The translations under genes were made by a program, and so were the position numbers. Source: Saprospiraceae bacterium (GTDB lineage: Bacteria > Bacteroidota > Bacteroidia > Chitinophagales > Saprospiraceae). From it: a stretch of DNA of 64,000 bases. The notes beneath the pieces were generated by a model, which was not told the origin of the DNA, searched no databases, and saw only the letters and a program-made list of their open reading frames with translations. The DNA lies in assembly GCA_028285545.1 (NCBI GenBank), contig JANQPA010000105.1, forward strand, positions 83,965 through 147,964, read 5' to 3'. This document shows, one piece after another, positions 37,875 to 46,461 of this stretch (positions within the stretch are counted from its first letter, which is position 1; each line of letters begins with the position of its first letter).

Positions 37875-38894
37875 ATGGATCAGCAATTTAACTTTCAAGA
37901 AGAATTAATTAATCAAATTAAATTTCGATTTAAAGGAAGCCGGAATTGGGTTCATGTACTTAATGAAATCCTGTCATTAAGTCCGGAAGTTATATATAGC
38001 AGACAAAGGGGAGATACTCAATTAAATATTGACGAGGTACAGGCGATTGCTCAGAATTTTGATATCTCTATTGATAAATTATTACATGGGAAACAGGATA
38101 TAATTTTATTTTCTTATAATCAGTATGACCGGGAAATTACAAGCTTTAAAGATTATCTCGATCAAATTTATTCGCAAGTAACTACATTAAATCAGCTTCA
38201 GGGCTTGAAAGTATACTACTCTTCTCGAGAGATTCCATTTTTTATTTTTATGATGTTCCCTAAACTTCTGGCCTTTAAATTATATCTTTTTGGTTTAACA
38301 GAATGGGAATTTGAATATTTACAAAACAGGAAATTTAGCTTTGATATAGTTGGTAAGAATGAACTTGAGCAAGCTAAAAATATTACTTCTAAATATTGCT
38401 TGGTAGATAGTATTAACCTTTGGCCTATCTCTGTACTTGAACAAACATTAAACCAGATTGTGTACATGGCACAAATTGGTAATTTTCAAGATAAAGAAAT
38501 ACCTATTTCCATTTGTGGAGAGGTAAGAGAATGCATTAATCATTCTCTAATAATGGCTCAAAAAGGTAAAAAATTTCTTCCAGGAGAAGATTCTAATAAT
38601 CAAGGAGGGTCTTTTAATCTATTTTTTAATGAGATAGCTAGTCCCGATAATATAATCTTAATTGTTGCTGAAAACCAGAGGGCATTATTCAACACTTTTA
38701 CTTCTCCAAATTATATTTTTAGTTACGATCAAGGAATTTGCCATTATATGGAAAAATGGTTTGAAAATATTTTAAGCCACTCTACTTCTTTAAGTGTGTA
38801 CGATAGAAAAAGCAGAAATCATTACTTTAACAAATTAAATGATAAAATTGATACGACGTTAAAACGAATAGACCAGATCTTTGAGTTCCTTTAG
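37875..38894 (+). CDS. HTH transcriptional regulator, Bacteroidota type, copy 2
   Basis: 339 residues from ATG 37875, a clear paralogue of the preceding gene along its whole length. Shared blocks are ISIDKLL, ITSFKDYL, YYSSREIPFFIFMMFPKLLA and SVLEQTLNQIVYMAQIGNF. The HTH half is more diverged (VHVLNEILSLSPEVIYSRQR), which suggests different DNA sites or partners, while the sensor half is kept. The two may work as a heteromer. Last gene before the right 93-bp repeat. Confidence 0.75.
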   Translation: MDQQFNFQEELINQIKFRFKGSRNWVHVLNEILSLSPEVIYSRQRGDTQLNIDEVQAIAQNFDISIDKLLHGKQDIILFSYNQYDREITSFKDYLDQIYSQVTTLNQLQGLKVYYSSREIPFFIFMMFPKLLAFKLYLFGLTEWEFEYLQNRKFSFDIVGKNELEQAKNITSKYCLVDSINLWPISVLEQTLNQIVYMAQIGNFQDKEIPISICGEVRECINHSLIMAQKGKKFLPGEDSNNQGGSFNLFFNEIASPDNIILIVAENQRALFNTFTSPNYIFSYDQGICHYMEKWFENILSHSTSLSVYDRKSRNHYFNKLNDKIDTTLKRIDQIFEFL

Positions 38895-39042
38895 ATGGTT
38901 AATCCGGTCTTCAATACAATAGTCTACATACAAATAAAAAGTACACGGAAGTGTATTAAGAAATCAAGAATGATTTAAAGTGCCATCACGCTCATTCAAT
39001 ATGATTAAAATCAAATATTTGAATTTATTCCTATTAAATTAA

Positions 39043-39135
39043 TGACAACGATTCCGACAACTTGTGGATTTTGAAAAAATCTAAACGACTGTTTTTCAGT
39101 AGAATTCAGAATGGTCGGAGAGTCTGGATGGGACC
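39043..39135 (+). repeat. 93-bp direct repeat, right copy
   Basis: Matches 29231-29323 at about four fifths of positions, same orientation and same length. The first 20 bases (with GACAAC twice) and GTCTGGATGGGA are fully kept. It lies between the second HTH regulator and the EAD/FHA gene, so it separates the LDT-like cassette from the kinase-protease run. Confidence 0.7.
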
Positions 39136-39236
39136 ATGAATCATTAATAATTCCCAATAAAGCTACTATCTTTCAACTTACATGAATAATTATTAAATTG
39201 TAATTGAGTCTTAATTTAAATTCTACTACCTTATCA

Positions 39237-39244
39237 TAAGTTTG
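39237..39244 (+). promoter_or_regulatory. Candidate -7 element for the kinase-CHAT run
   Basis: TAAGTTTG matches TANNTTTG exactly and lies 51 bp ahead of the TTG start of the EAD/FHA gene. No TTG sits at the usual distance for a -33 box, so the call rests on the -7 element alone. Confidence 0.3.
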
Positions 39245-39295
39245 AATATTACATAAAGATTCTATTAATATAATCAAAAACTAAATCTCATTGGT

Positions 39296-40159
39296 TTGAA
39301 AGAAAGATTTCGTGAGCTTTTAACTAAAGGAAAAACTCAGGAACTATTAGATCTTCTTTTAGATATAACAAAAAAAAGGGGCTTAAACCTCTTATTTGAG
39401 GAAACTCTTTTGCAATCTGCAAAATATTCCGAATACATAAAGACAAGACTGCGTGGGACCTTAAAGGTGGAAGATCTGAATGTATCCATTTCTAAAATAA
39501 ATGAGGCACTTCTATACATCATCAATCAGCTTCCTGATGAAATTGGAACAAACAAAAATATTCCGAACAAAATAGTTCAAATAATCATCCAAGGTCATGC
39601 TTTCGAAGCCAATGTAGTATTTGGGGACTTAGCTACATTAGGTCGTTCGCCATACTGCGATTTTTCTTTTCAAAAAAGTTATAAAGATATAAGTAATTGG
39701 CATGCAAAAATCAAATATTATCAAGAAAGAAATGAATTCCAAATTGAGGACTTAGATTCTACGAATGGGACATATTTAAACGGAGAAAAAATTTATTCCC
39801 CAAGAAAAATTAAATTTGACTCAATGGTTCGATTAGGGTCATATTTAGAATTTCATTTCAAACAAGATAATTCTGATATCCATTCAGTTGGGACTTTGGT
39901 ATATTATTCTAAGGAAGGCAAGGAATTAGGCAGATACTGTCTTGTCCCTAAATCTTATATAAAAATTGGCAATAGTTTAAATCACCTTAAACTACCATTA
40001 ATAAACCATGAGACTTCAATAGGGGCATTATCCTGTATTGATAAACGAATTTATTTTGTTGAACATACTGAAAAAATTAAAGGAAAAATGTCCAAAGAGA
40101 TTATTAATCAAGAAGTCTTTAATTTTGAATCAATCAGTTTGCAGATAAAAATCATTTAG
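39296..40159 (+). CDS. Effector-associated-domain (EAD11-like)/FHA protein
   Basis: 287 residues from TTG 39296; no ATG fits. Residues 1-80 are helical: RFRELLTKGKTQELLDLLLD near the start, then LFEETLLQSAKYSEYIKTRL, then KINEALLYIINQLPDE. This resembles the small effector-associated domain EAD11 of Bacteroidota conflict systems. Residues about 95-190 are an FHA domain with TLGRSPYCDF, ISNWHAKIKYY and LDSTNGTYLNGEKI, the phosphothreonine-binding loops. Residues 200-287 look like a second, degenerate beta-sandwich. It should read a phosphorylation mark and recruit an effector through EAD pairing. It is followed 3 bp later by another FHA gene and then a kinase. Confidence 0.7.
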   Translation: MKERFRELLTKGKTQELLDLLLDITKKRGLNLLFEETLLQSAKYSEYIKTRLRGTLKVEDLNVSISKINEALLYIINQLPDEIGTNKNIPNKIVQIIIQGHAFEANVVFGDLATLGRSPYCDFSFQKSYKDISNWHAKIKYYQERNEFQIEDLDSTNGTYLNGEKIYSPRKIKFDSMVRLGSYLEFHFKQDNSDIHSVGTLVYYSKEGKELGRYCLVPKSYIKIGNSLNHLKLPLINHETSIGALSCIDKRIYFVEHTEKIKGKMSKEIINQEVFNFESISLQIKII

Positions 40160-40162
40160 AGC

Positions 40163-41644
40163 ATGGCTGTTGAATTGAAATGTCAAAATTGTAAGGCAAA
40201 TTTTCCTCCCTCTGCTACTGAGTGTAAAATTTGTGGTACTCCTTTTACAACTTCATTAGGACCCACCGAAGATGGGAATTTAGATCAAATTGAATTTAAA
40301 ATAGAAAATGATTATCAAGCACCAGATCCATTTGCTTTTCCTCCTGACCTAAAGAAATATAAATACAATTTAATAAGCCTTTCAATTGCATTATTTACAC
40401 TAATAAACATCTCATATTTTATTTTTACTTCTAAGTTAAGTTCTTATGAATATTTTATATCAAAATGTTTATCAGATTTAAATGAAGAATATAATTGGAA
40501 GAAAAAACCGAATTTTTCGGATTTACAGGAAATCGATATAATCCTTGTTCCACCAAATGATCAATACTTAGCTTCGCAGTTTGAAAAAATACTAACAAAA
40601 CTACCCTTTAAGCAAGTAGGTAAGGAAAATAAAGAATTCAGAAATAGAATCGAGATAGATTCTGCTTTCGTTTTTGAAAGACTTCAAAAGAAGAAAAAGG
40701 ACATTCTTATAATAAAAGGAGAAAAAAGTATTTTAAATTCATCTCTTAGAATGAATTATTATCAATTTAATTTTTCCACCAATTTTAGAGAGCCGAACTT
40801 CACCAGTTTTGTTGGATTTAGTCATTTGTTTACTATTCTATTGGATTTAGCTCTAATTTTACTTCTAATCTATTTATTTAAATACTTTAAATTCCGTCGT
40901 ATTAAAAAATATAGAATTGAACAAAGATTGATTTTCGATAAGTTTCAGGAGGACAGAACTATACTAATGGTTAAGTTAAAGCAAAATGTAGATCGAATTG
41001 TTGAAATAGCCAAAAAAGGTGAAATAGCGAAAGCATTAATTGAAATAAATAAGGTATTAAAATTAAATCCGCAATTTCTTGAAGCGCAGGACCTAAAAAA
41101 ATTGCTTCAATTGGCAAATAAACAAGAGAATCAATCCATAAAAGGAAAAGAATTTGAATCAATAATTATAACCAATAAGCAGGAAAATAATTCTTTGTTA
41201 TACCTAAGAGTCCTAGGTACTCCTTATGCTTACAAAGCACCATCAGATTTGGAAAAAATTACTATCGGTCGACAGAGAAGAAAAAAAAACAGCCCTGGAA
41301 ATGATGTAGTTATTAGAATACCTGGTTCAGAAATTAAAAGCCGGAGGATAAGTAGACAACACTTGGAAATCATCCAAATGAATTCAGAGTTTTATGTAAT
41401 TGACAAAAGTAATGGCAGATTAAAATTAAATGGAAAATTACTCAAATATAATGTGCCCGTTCGTTTAGTATCAATGGATAGACTATTAATTTCAGGAATT
41501 TTAACATTAGAAGTCATAATAAGATCTAGGTTAATTGGGAATAAATTAGGTGCAGTACTAAAGATAGATGATCCTGATAATTTGGAGCATAATTTTTTCA
41601 TTGAAGCAACCCTAGGAGATTTACGCACAAACATATCTGAATAA
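40163..41644 (+). CDS. Membrane-anchored zinc-ribbon/TPR/FHA protein
   Basis: A 493-residue protein. Residues 7-24 are a zinc ribbon (Cys7, Cys10, Cys21, Cys24 in KCQNC and CKICG). A first transmembrane helix is at about 69-90, and a second at about 218-240, with a 125-residue loop between that would lie outside the membrane. A TPR-like pair of helices (AKKGEIAKALIEINKVLKLN) follows at about 275-315. The end, about 345-450, is an FHA domain (ITIGRQRR, SRRISRQHLEIIQ, GRLKLNGKLL). So both ends face the cytosol and a phospho-reading domain is tied to the membrane. It lies between the EAD/FHA gene and the kinase, with gaps of 3 and 15 bp. Confidence 0.8.
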   Translation: MAVELKCQNCKANFPPSATECKICGTPFTTSLGPTEDGNLDQIEFKIENDYQAPDPFAFPPDLKKYKYNLISLSIALFTLINISYFIFTSKLSSYEYFISKCLSDLNEEYNWKKKPNFSDLQEIDIILVPPNDQYLASQFEKILTKLPFKQVGKENKEFRNRIEIDSAFVFERLQKKKKDILIIKGEKSILNSSLRMNYYQFNFSTNFREPNFTSFVGFSHLFTILLDLALILLLIYLFKYFKFRRIKKYRIEQRLIFDKFQEDRTILMVKLKQNVDRIVEIAKKGEIAKALIEINKVLKLNPQFLEAQDLKKLLQLANKQENQSIKGKEFESIIITNKQENNSLLYLRVLGTPYAYKAPSDLEKITIGRQRRKKNSPGNDVVIRIPGSEIKSRRISRQHLEIIQMNSEFYVIDKSNGRLKLNGKLLKYNVPVRLVSMDRLLISGILTLEVIIRSRLIGNKLGAVLKIDDPDNLEHNFFIEATLGDLRTNISE

Positions 41645-41659
41645 CTAAATTCCATTAAA

Positions 41660-43192
41660 ATGTTTCCTTTTAATATTAAAAATTATACGCTCAAGGAAAT
41701 TATTGGTAAAGGAGCCCATAGTACTGTATATAAAGGATGTTTATCTAATAATCCTTCTCTTGATTTTGCCATAAAAGTAGTTGACAAGACATCTTCATTG
41801 GACTCAATATTACTGGAAGCAGATTTATTATTAAGATTAGATCACCCCAATATTGTACCCTTAGAAGATTATTTCCTTTATTCTGGAAAATTGGTCTTAG
41901 TGATGAAATATATAAGTGGTGAAAATCTTAAAACTGTCTTGGATAATAGAGAAAGTTTTAATGAACCGGAAGTAAGAAATTTTTTAATTCAAATAGGAAG
42001 TGCATTAGACCATGCACATTCAAAAAATATTATCCATAGGGATGTTAAGCTTAATAATATTCTATTAGAAAAACCCAGAGATGGTGTCTTAAAATATTAT
42101 TTAACGGACTTTGGAATTGGCAAATTATCTAGCGGTGTGATTTTTTCTAAACTAACTGGTGGAACTTACCTTTACATGGCACCGGAGCAAATTAGGGGTC
42201 GACCTAGCTATCAATCCGATCTTTGGTCTTTGGGAGTATGTGCTTATGTTTTAATAACAAAGGAATATCCATTTGTAGGTGATAATAAAAATCAACTACT
42301 TAAAAATATTACCTATAATACGCCGACTTTACCGAGTTTCATTAATACAGATTTAAAATTCGAACTTGAATCAATAATTCTTAGTCTTCTAGAAAAACAT
42401 TTGACGCATAGATTATTATCTGCACAACAATTACTTTCAGAACTAAAAAAAGGAAATTTTATCGTTCAAAAAGTAAAAGCTCCCGAGAAGATTTTTTCTT
42501 TCAATCAATGGGAAAATTTACAAAAAAAACGTATTGAAAATTTTTATTTTAGGTTCTATTTTTTAGTTATTCCCTCTGTTATTTTGTGGGCAATAAATAG
42601 TTTAAATCCTTTCATTCCTCTTGGAGCGTGGTTAATTTATTATGGACAAAAAAAGGGAGAATTCGTAAAACTATATTTAGGGGTAATTCTTGGGATTATC
42701 GGATTATATTGGCGCAACTTAGTAATTCCTTATTTAGTTCAATTTTCCTGGCTTGACCTTGGATATATCTTAGACATATTTCTTATTTTTTTTATTTATT
42801 TAGGGATACGAAATTTAATTGAAGCCAGAAAAATTGAATATAGAATTTTTTTTATATCGACTATAAGATCTTCGTTCAAGGATACTCCGAAAATAATTAT
42901 AGCACTAACTAATTTCATAAAAATAAATTGGTTGGATGTTAATTTACATCAAAAACTTGTTGAAATTCTTATTACTCAAGGTTTATATGAAGAAGCAATT
43001 ATTGAGATAAAACAAATCTTAAAGGTCGATGAATATAATTTTCCTGCAAATTTATCCTTAGCTTACTGTTATTATGAAGTTGGATTGTACGATGAATGTG
43101 TTTTGGTCTGTGACAATTATTTATCAATTATTGGTTATTGCTTTGAATTCGATGACCTAAAAAATAAAACCATTTCTCAAATTAAAAATTAG
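41660..43192 (+). CDS. Serine/threonine protein kinase with membrane and TPR parts
   Basis: A 510-residue kinase. All main motifs are present: glycine loop GKGAHSTV (16-23), AIK with Lys39, Glu53 in the C-helix, HRDVKLNN (126-133), DFG (150-152), APE (174-176) and SDLWSLGV. The domain ends near 275. Residues about 295-400 hold three or four hydrophobic helices, and the last 100 residues carry TPR-like repeats (LYEEAIIEIKQILKVDEYNF, ANLSLAYCYYEVGLYDECVL). It should phosphorylate threonines read by the two FHA proteins encoded just ahead. Tight spacing (15 bp before, 6 bp after) supports one operon. Confidence 0.92.
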   Translation: MFPFNIKNYTLKEIIGKGAHSTVYKGCLSNNPSLDFAIKVVDKTSSLDSILLEADLLLRLDHPNIVPLEDYFLYSGKLVLVMKYISGENLKTVLDNRESFNEPEVRNFLIQIGSALDHAHSKNIIHRDVKLNNILLEKPRDGVLKYYLTDFGIGKLSSGVIFSKLTGGTYLYMAPEQIRGRPSYQSDLWSLGVCAYVLITKEYPFVGDNKNQLLKNITYNTPTLPSFINTDLKFELESIILSLLEKHLTHRLLSAQQLLSELKKGNFIVQKVKAPEKIFSFNQWENLQKKRIENFYFRFYFLVIPSVILWAINSLNPFIPLGAWLIYYGQKKGEFVKLYLGVILGIIGLYWRNLVIPYLVQFSWLDLGYILDIFLIFFIYLGIRNLIEARKIEYRIFFISTIRSSFKDTPKIIIALTNFIKINWLDVNLHQKLVEILITQGLYEEAIIEIKQILKVDEYNFPANLSLAYCYYEVGLYDECVLVCDNYLSIIGYCFEFDDLKNKTISQIKN

Positions 43193-43198
43193 AGGAAT

Positions 43199-43603
43199 AT
43201 GAAATTTGAAGCTGAATTTTATAAGTTTTTTTATGGTAAAGGTAAAATCTTATTAACAGATATAGCATTAATCTTAGTAGGGAAAAGACTAAAACTTTGG
43301 ATAGATCCAATTCTTACCATGTTCTATATTAGAGAACTAACTTTTAACGAATCAATGCTAACCATACCCTACTCAACAATTCTATCAAATAGAATTAATT
43401 CATTTGATGGCCGTTTAATAATTTCTTATCGAACTCAAACTGGATTAAAAAAAGTTATTGAATTAAATGTAATAGAAGGATTAACTGATGTCCGTTTTGT
43501 TTGGAACCCAATTAAATATGATAAGACCATTTTGAAAAACAACCAAAAACTATTAGTTCATTTGGAAGAGAATTTAACCTTAGCCAAAACCCAAATTATT
43601 TAA
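43199..43603 (+). CDS. Small protein with PH-like pattern
   Basis: A 134-residue protein from ATG 43199, preceded by AGAGGA. The pattern GKGKILLTDIALILVGKRLK, then IPYSTILSNRINSFDGRLII and YRTQTGLKKVIELNVIEG resembles bacterial PH-like domains, which bind lipids or proteins. There is no signal or membrane helix. It starts 6 bp after the kinase gene, so it belongs to the same operon. The fold call is tentative. Confidence 0.5.
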   Translation: MKFEAEFYKFFYGKGKILLTDIALILVGKRLKLWIDPILTMFYIRELTFNESMLTIPYSTILSNRINSFDGRLIISYRTQTGLKKVIELNVIEGLTDVRFVWNPIKYDKTILKNNQKLLVHLEENLTLAKTQII

Positions 43604-43614
43604 TATTTTATCCT

Positions 43615-43908
43615 ATGTTAATAATACTTATTTTCCATTTAGGCGTATGCAATATGGTGGGCAATATTGCGAAGGAGATGGGTTATTCAAAAAAATTATG
43701 GTTTTTTATTTCATTTGTAATCGACCCTCTAATTTCATTTTTTTTGTTGACTATTTTACCAAACAATAAAATGAGAAAAAGTCGAATAGATGAGAAGAAA
43801 ATACTAAGGAAACAACTTTCTTCAATCAAACAATTTAGAAAACCTGATAACATTATAAAGGATCCCTTAGATTTTCAATCATTAGGAGATGAGGAAACTA
43901 TCTATTAA
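43615..43908 (+). CDS. Small membrane protein at the end of the kinase operon
   Basis: A 97-residue protein. Residues about 1-50 hold two hydrophobic stretches (MLIILIFHLGVCNMVGNIA and LWFFISFVIDPLISFFLLTI), followed by a basic cytosolic tail (NKMRKSRIDEKKILRKQLSS) that could hold kinase target sites. I do not recognise a family. It starts 11 bp after the previous gene and probably closes the operon. Confidence 0.55.
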   Translation: MLIILIFHLGVCNMVGNIAKEMGYSKKLWFFISFVIDPLISFFLLTILPNNKMRKSRIDEKKILRKQLSSIKQFRKPDNIIKDPLDFQSLGDEETIY

Positions 43909-44561
43909 TATAAAGAAATCCTGCTTGCATAACACTTTTTAGATTTAGGCAAAGTTATATATTACCCTTATAAAGAATCTTAATTCACAAAAAAGTAAAC
44001 TTCAATGAAATCCAGAGGTAATGTTTGAACAAATAATAAAGGGCATATAAAATTAGGGAAGCACTCTAAAATTCGTAAAAATAATTGAAGATTTCTCTTA
44101 ACTTTACAACTCTTAAAACTGTCAACCCATGTGTCAACGCGGAGGTAATTAATATCTATAAAGCATTGATTTTTAAAAGGTAAGCTGAGTTTGTTGTAGA
44201 CCCACTAGGACATAAACCCTACCTGTCAGGTTTCTTAATTTTTCAATTAAAGATATGAAATGCTTCTTTTCTAAATAGGTTTCAACATTGTTGTGAATCT
44301 ATTACCTCTTGAATTATTACTTTTTTTTTAATAAATTTCAGTGTGAAACAGCATTATCCTTAACTTAGTTGATATTCCTACCACTTCTCATATTCTCTTA
44401 TGAGTTTTTCCCAACTAGGTCCCTAAAGGCTGTCCCAAAAATCGATTAACATTTATATTTGATTAGAGAATTTCTTTTCTCTAGAGTTCTGTTTACTGAA
44501 CTAAATAATTATTAAATAATTGGAGGTTGAGTGGTAGGCAAACTCCTTCAAATTATTAACT
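43909..44561. other. Gap with repeat copy B and possible insertion-sequence end
   Basis: A 653-bp AT-rich gap. It holds the 32-bp repeat copy at 44157-44188 and, at 44428-44440, GGCTGTCCCAAAA, which is like the terminal repeats of some insertion sequences. No gene is visible. Confidence 0.4.
44157..44188 (+). repeat. 32-bp repeat, copy B
   Basis: Matches 24984-25015 at 29 of 32 positions on the same strand. It lies in a gene-free gap. The copies are 19 kb apart, on either side of the repeat-bounded cassette. Confidence 0.4.
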
Positions 44562-44861
44562 ATGTCGGTTTTTGATTTGGGGAATTACTCATTATTACAA
44601 TTATCTATCTTTTGTTCCTTATTTGTATACTTAATCTATACAATTTCTAATAAGATTACTCAAAAGAAAAAGTTGAACTGGTTAGATATGATGATGAGGA
44701 TTTTTGCAGCTAGCATGATTCCAACTTCCTTTGCTTTAATATTAATTCCTATATTTCCAGATATGAGATTACAATTAGAAGATTTTGGCCTACAAATAGC
44801 TATATCGGGAATAATTTTGTTGCACTATCTAATCGAAAGTATTTTTCAAAAAGTTAAATAA
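44562..44861 (+). CDS. Small three-helix membrane protein
   Basis: A 99-residue protein with three hydrophobic stretches (LLQLSIFCSLFVYLIYTI; IFAASMIPTSFALILIPIF; GLQIAISGIILLHYLIESIF). No family is recognised. It has 650 bp before it and 417 bp after it, so it may be transcribed alone. Its place between the kinase run and the CHAT protease makes a link possible but not shown. Confidence 0.5.
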   Translation: MSVFDLGNYSLLQLSIFCSLFVYLIYTISNKITQKKKLNWLDMMMRIFAASMIPTSFALILIPIFPDMRLQLEDFGLQIAISGIILLHYLIESIFQKVK

Positions 44862-45278
44862 AATTGTATTCTACGTTCCACAAAATAAAAGGTATTTTCA
44901 CCGCTATTCAGTCTTTGTTTTTATATCTTTTTAAAAACGAAAAATTATCAAGTCCATTAAAGATCTTTTTGATGAATTATTTATTAATCTGGCCAAAGAT
45001 GAATTAAATTGTAGGTAGTATTGATAGCAAATTATTATTATAAAGATTGCAATGATTTTGTGAGTATTATCTTACCGAGCAGTAAATCCCATAGGAAAGA
45101 AAGAGTTTTCTCATCTAAAAAATGATAAATCAAATTTTAAGACAAATTTTTGAACTATAAATTCACTAGCCTTCAATTATTCTAAGTTGTTAACAGTTTT
45201 ATGTATATTTAGTTGATAGTAAGCTATTTTACCTTATTTTTTAGGAGTAATATTATCTTTTCAATATTACAGAATTAA
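44862..45278. other. Gap ahead of the CHAT gene
   Basis: A 417-bp AT-rich gap that should contain the promoter of the CHAT gene. The stretch near 45195-45225 (TTGTTAACAG then TATATTTAG) resembles a -33/-7 pair but is not an exact match. Nothing else is visible. Confidence 0.35.
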
Positions 45279-46451
45279 ATGGTAGTTAAACTTCAGATTA
45301 TAAAAGCACCTAAAGAAGGAGCCTCTGGTTTTTCCTACCACTTTTCGTTATATGATGACAAATCTAAAGATTTTTTATCAGCTACTGTTCACATAGAAGA
45401 TTCAAGATATGATGCTTATAAAAGTGCAATACAGGCAATTCAAAATCACATAGATGATTTTAGAGTTAGATATGTTCAAAATCCTATAAGAGCTAATGAT
45501 GAATATAAAAACTCAGTAAATGCTTGGTTAAATGATATCCCCAAGCTTATAAAGAATGAATTTTTGCCTTCAATAAAGACCCCTTTTGGCAAAAAGTTTT
45601 TACGGTTTGAAAAGTCTGCAGGAAAAGGTAAAAAAATCTTTTTACTTATTTCGTCAAATGAATACATCATTCCTTGGTGGCTTTCCCAAACATATAGCGG
45701 AAATAAAAATTGGGAAGTATTTAGTAGAATATTTATCATTGGTTTTGTACCTATTGATTCTGGAATAGACAATGTTCTTAAACCGAAAGAAATTAAACCA
45801 AGAATAGCATTGATTTCTCGACCTCCTAGCGATCTAAGGAATGCAACAGATTTAAGTGGTGCAATTAAAGAAAAGAAACTGGATTCTATTATTGAATTTC
45901 ATGATGGAAAGAATAATGCATCAATGAGGAGTGGTAGATTTGGCCTTTTCCGAAACGAAATAATTGAATGTTTTTCCAAGAATAAAGTTTTATTATATTA
46001 TGGACATTTCAATCCGGATGAATCAAAACCTGAAAGGTCTTATTTAGAAGCACTACAAGAATATGCAGCAGGAAGAAAGGAAACTGATATCCCACCTGAG
46101 AAAATAAGGTTAAAATCAATTGAAAAATTCTTGTATGGAAAAGTTTTGTTTTTAGATGCTTGTAGGTCAGCGGGGTTGCCATTTTTAGGTAAGGTTGATT
46201 TCCCTGAAGTTGATGAAGTATTACCTGGTTTTTTTGTACGGAATAAAATTATTTGCATTGGAACTATTTATCCAATATTCGACGATGCAGCAGTAGATTA
46301 TTTGACCACTTTTCTGAATTCATTTATCAATGGAAAGTGTCTTGGAGAAGCAATGCAGGAGGCCTCACGCAATGCAGAGAAGAAATATGAATTTTTTGAT
46401 TGGGCTTCATATGTCCTTATTGGAAATCCCCAAATAAAGTTATCAAAATAA
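45279..46451 (+). CDS. CHAT-domain caspase-like protease
   Basis: A 390-residue protein. Residues 1-110 are an N-terminal region of unknown type (FSYHFSLYDDKSKDFLSATV). The rest is a CHAT domain: IFLLISSNEYIIPWWL near 115, then YYGHFNPDE with His243 and VLFLDACRSAG with Cys295, the catalytic His-Cys pair, and the closing GTIYPIFDDAAVDYLTTFLN, GEAMQEASRNAEK, WASYVLIGNPQIKL. CHAT proteases act in programmed cell death and phage defence, for example in gasdermin and CRISPR-linked systems. It has no signal peptide, so it acts in the cytosol. It is followed 10 bp later by a small protein that may be its substrate or partner. Confidence 0.88.
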   Translation: MVVKLQIIKAPKEGASGFSYHFSLYDDKSKDFLSATVHIEDSRYDAYKSAIQAIQNHIDDFRVRYVQNPIRANDEYKNSVNAWLNDIPKLIKNEFLPSIKTPFGKKFLRFEKSAGKGKKIFLLISSNEYIIPWWLSQTYSGNKNWEVFSRIFIIGFVPIDSGIDNVLKPKEIKPRIALISRPPSDLRNATDLSGAIKEKKLDSIIEFHDGKNNASMRSGRFGLFRNEIIECFSKNKVLLYYGHFNPDESKPERSYLEALQEYAAGRKETDIPPEKIRLKSIEKFLYGKVLFLDACRSAGLPFLGKVDFPEVDEVLPGFFVRNKIICIGTIYPIFDDAAVDYLTTFLNSFINGKCLGEAMQEASRNAEKKYEFFDWASYVLIGNPQIKLSK

Positions 46452-46461
46452 TAAAAATATT

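Larger units (their letters stand above)
38895..39295. other. Gap holding the right 93-bp repeat and a promoter for the kinase run
   Basis: A 401-bp AT-rich gap. It contains the right copy of the 93-bp repeat (39043-39135) and, nearer the next gene, TAAGTTTG at 39237-39244. No gene is visible. Confidence 0.5.
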
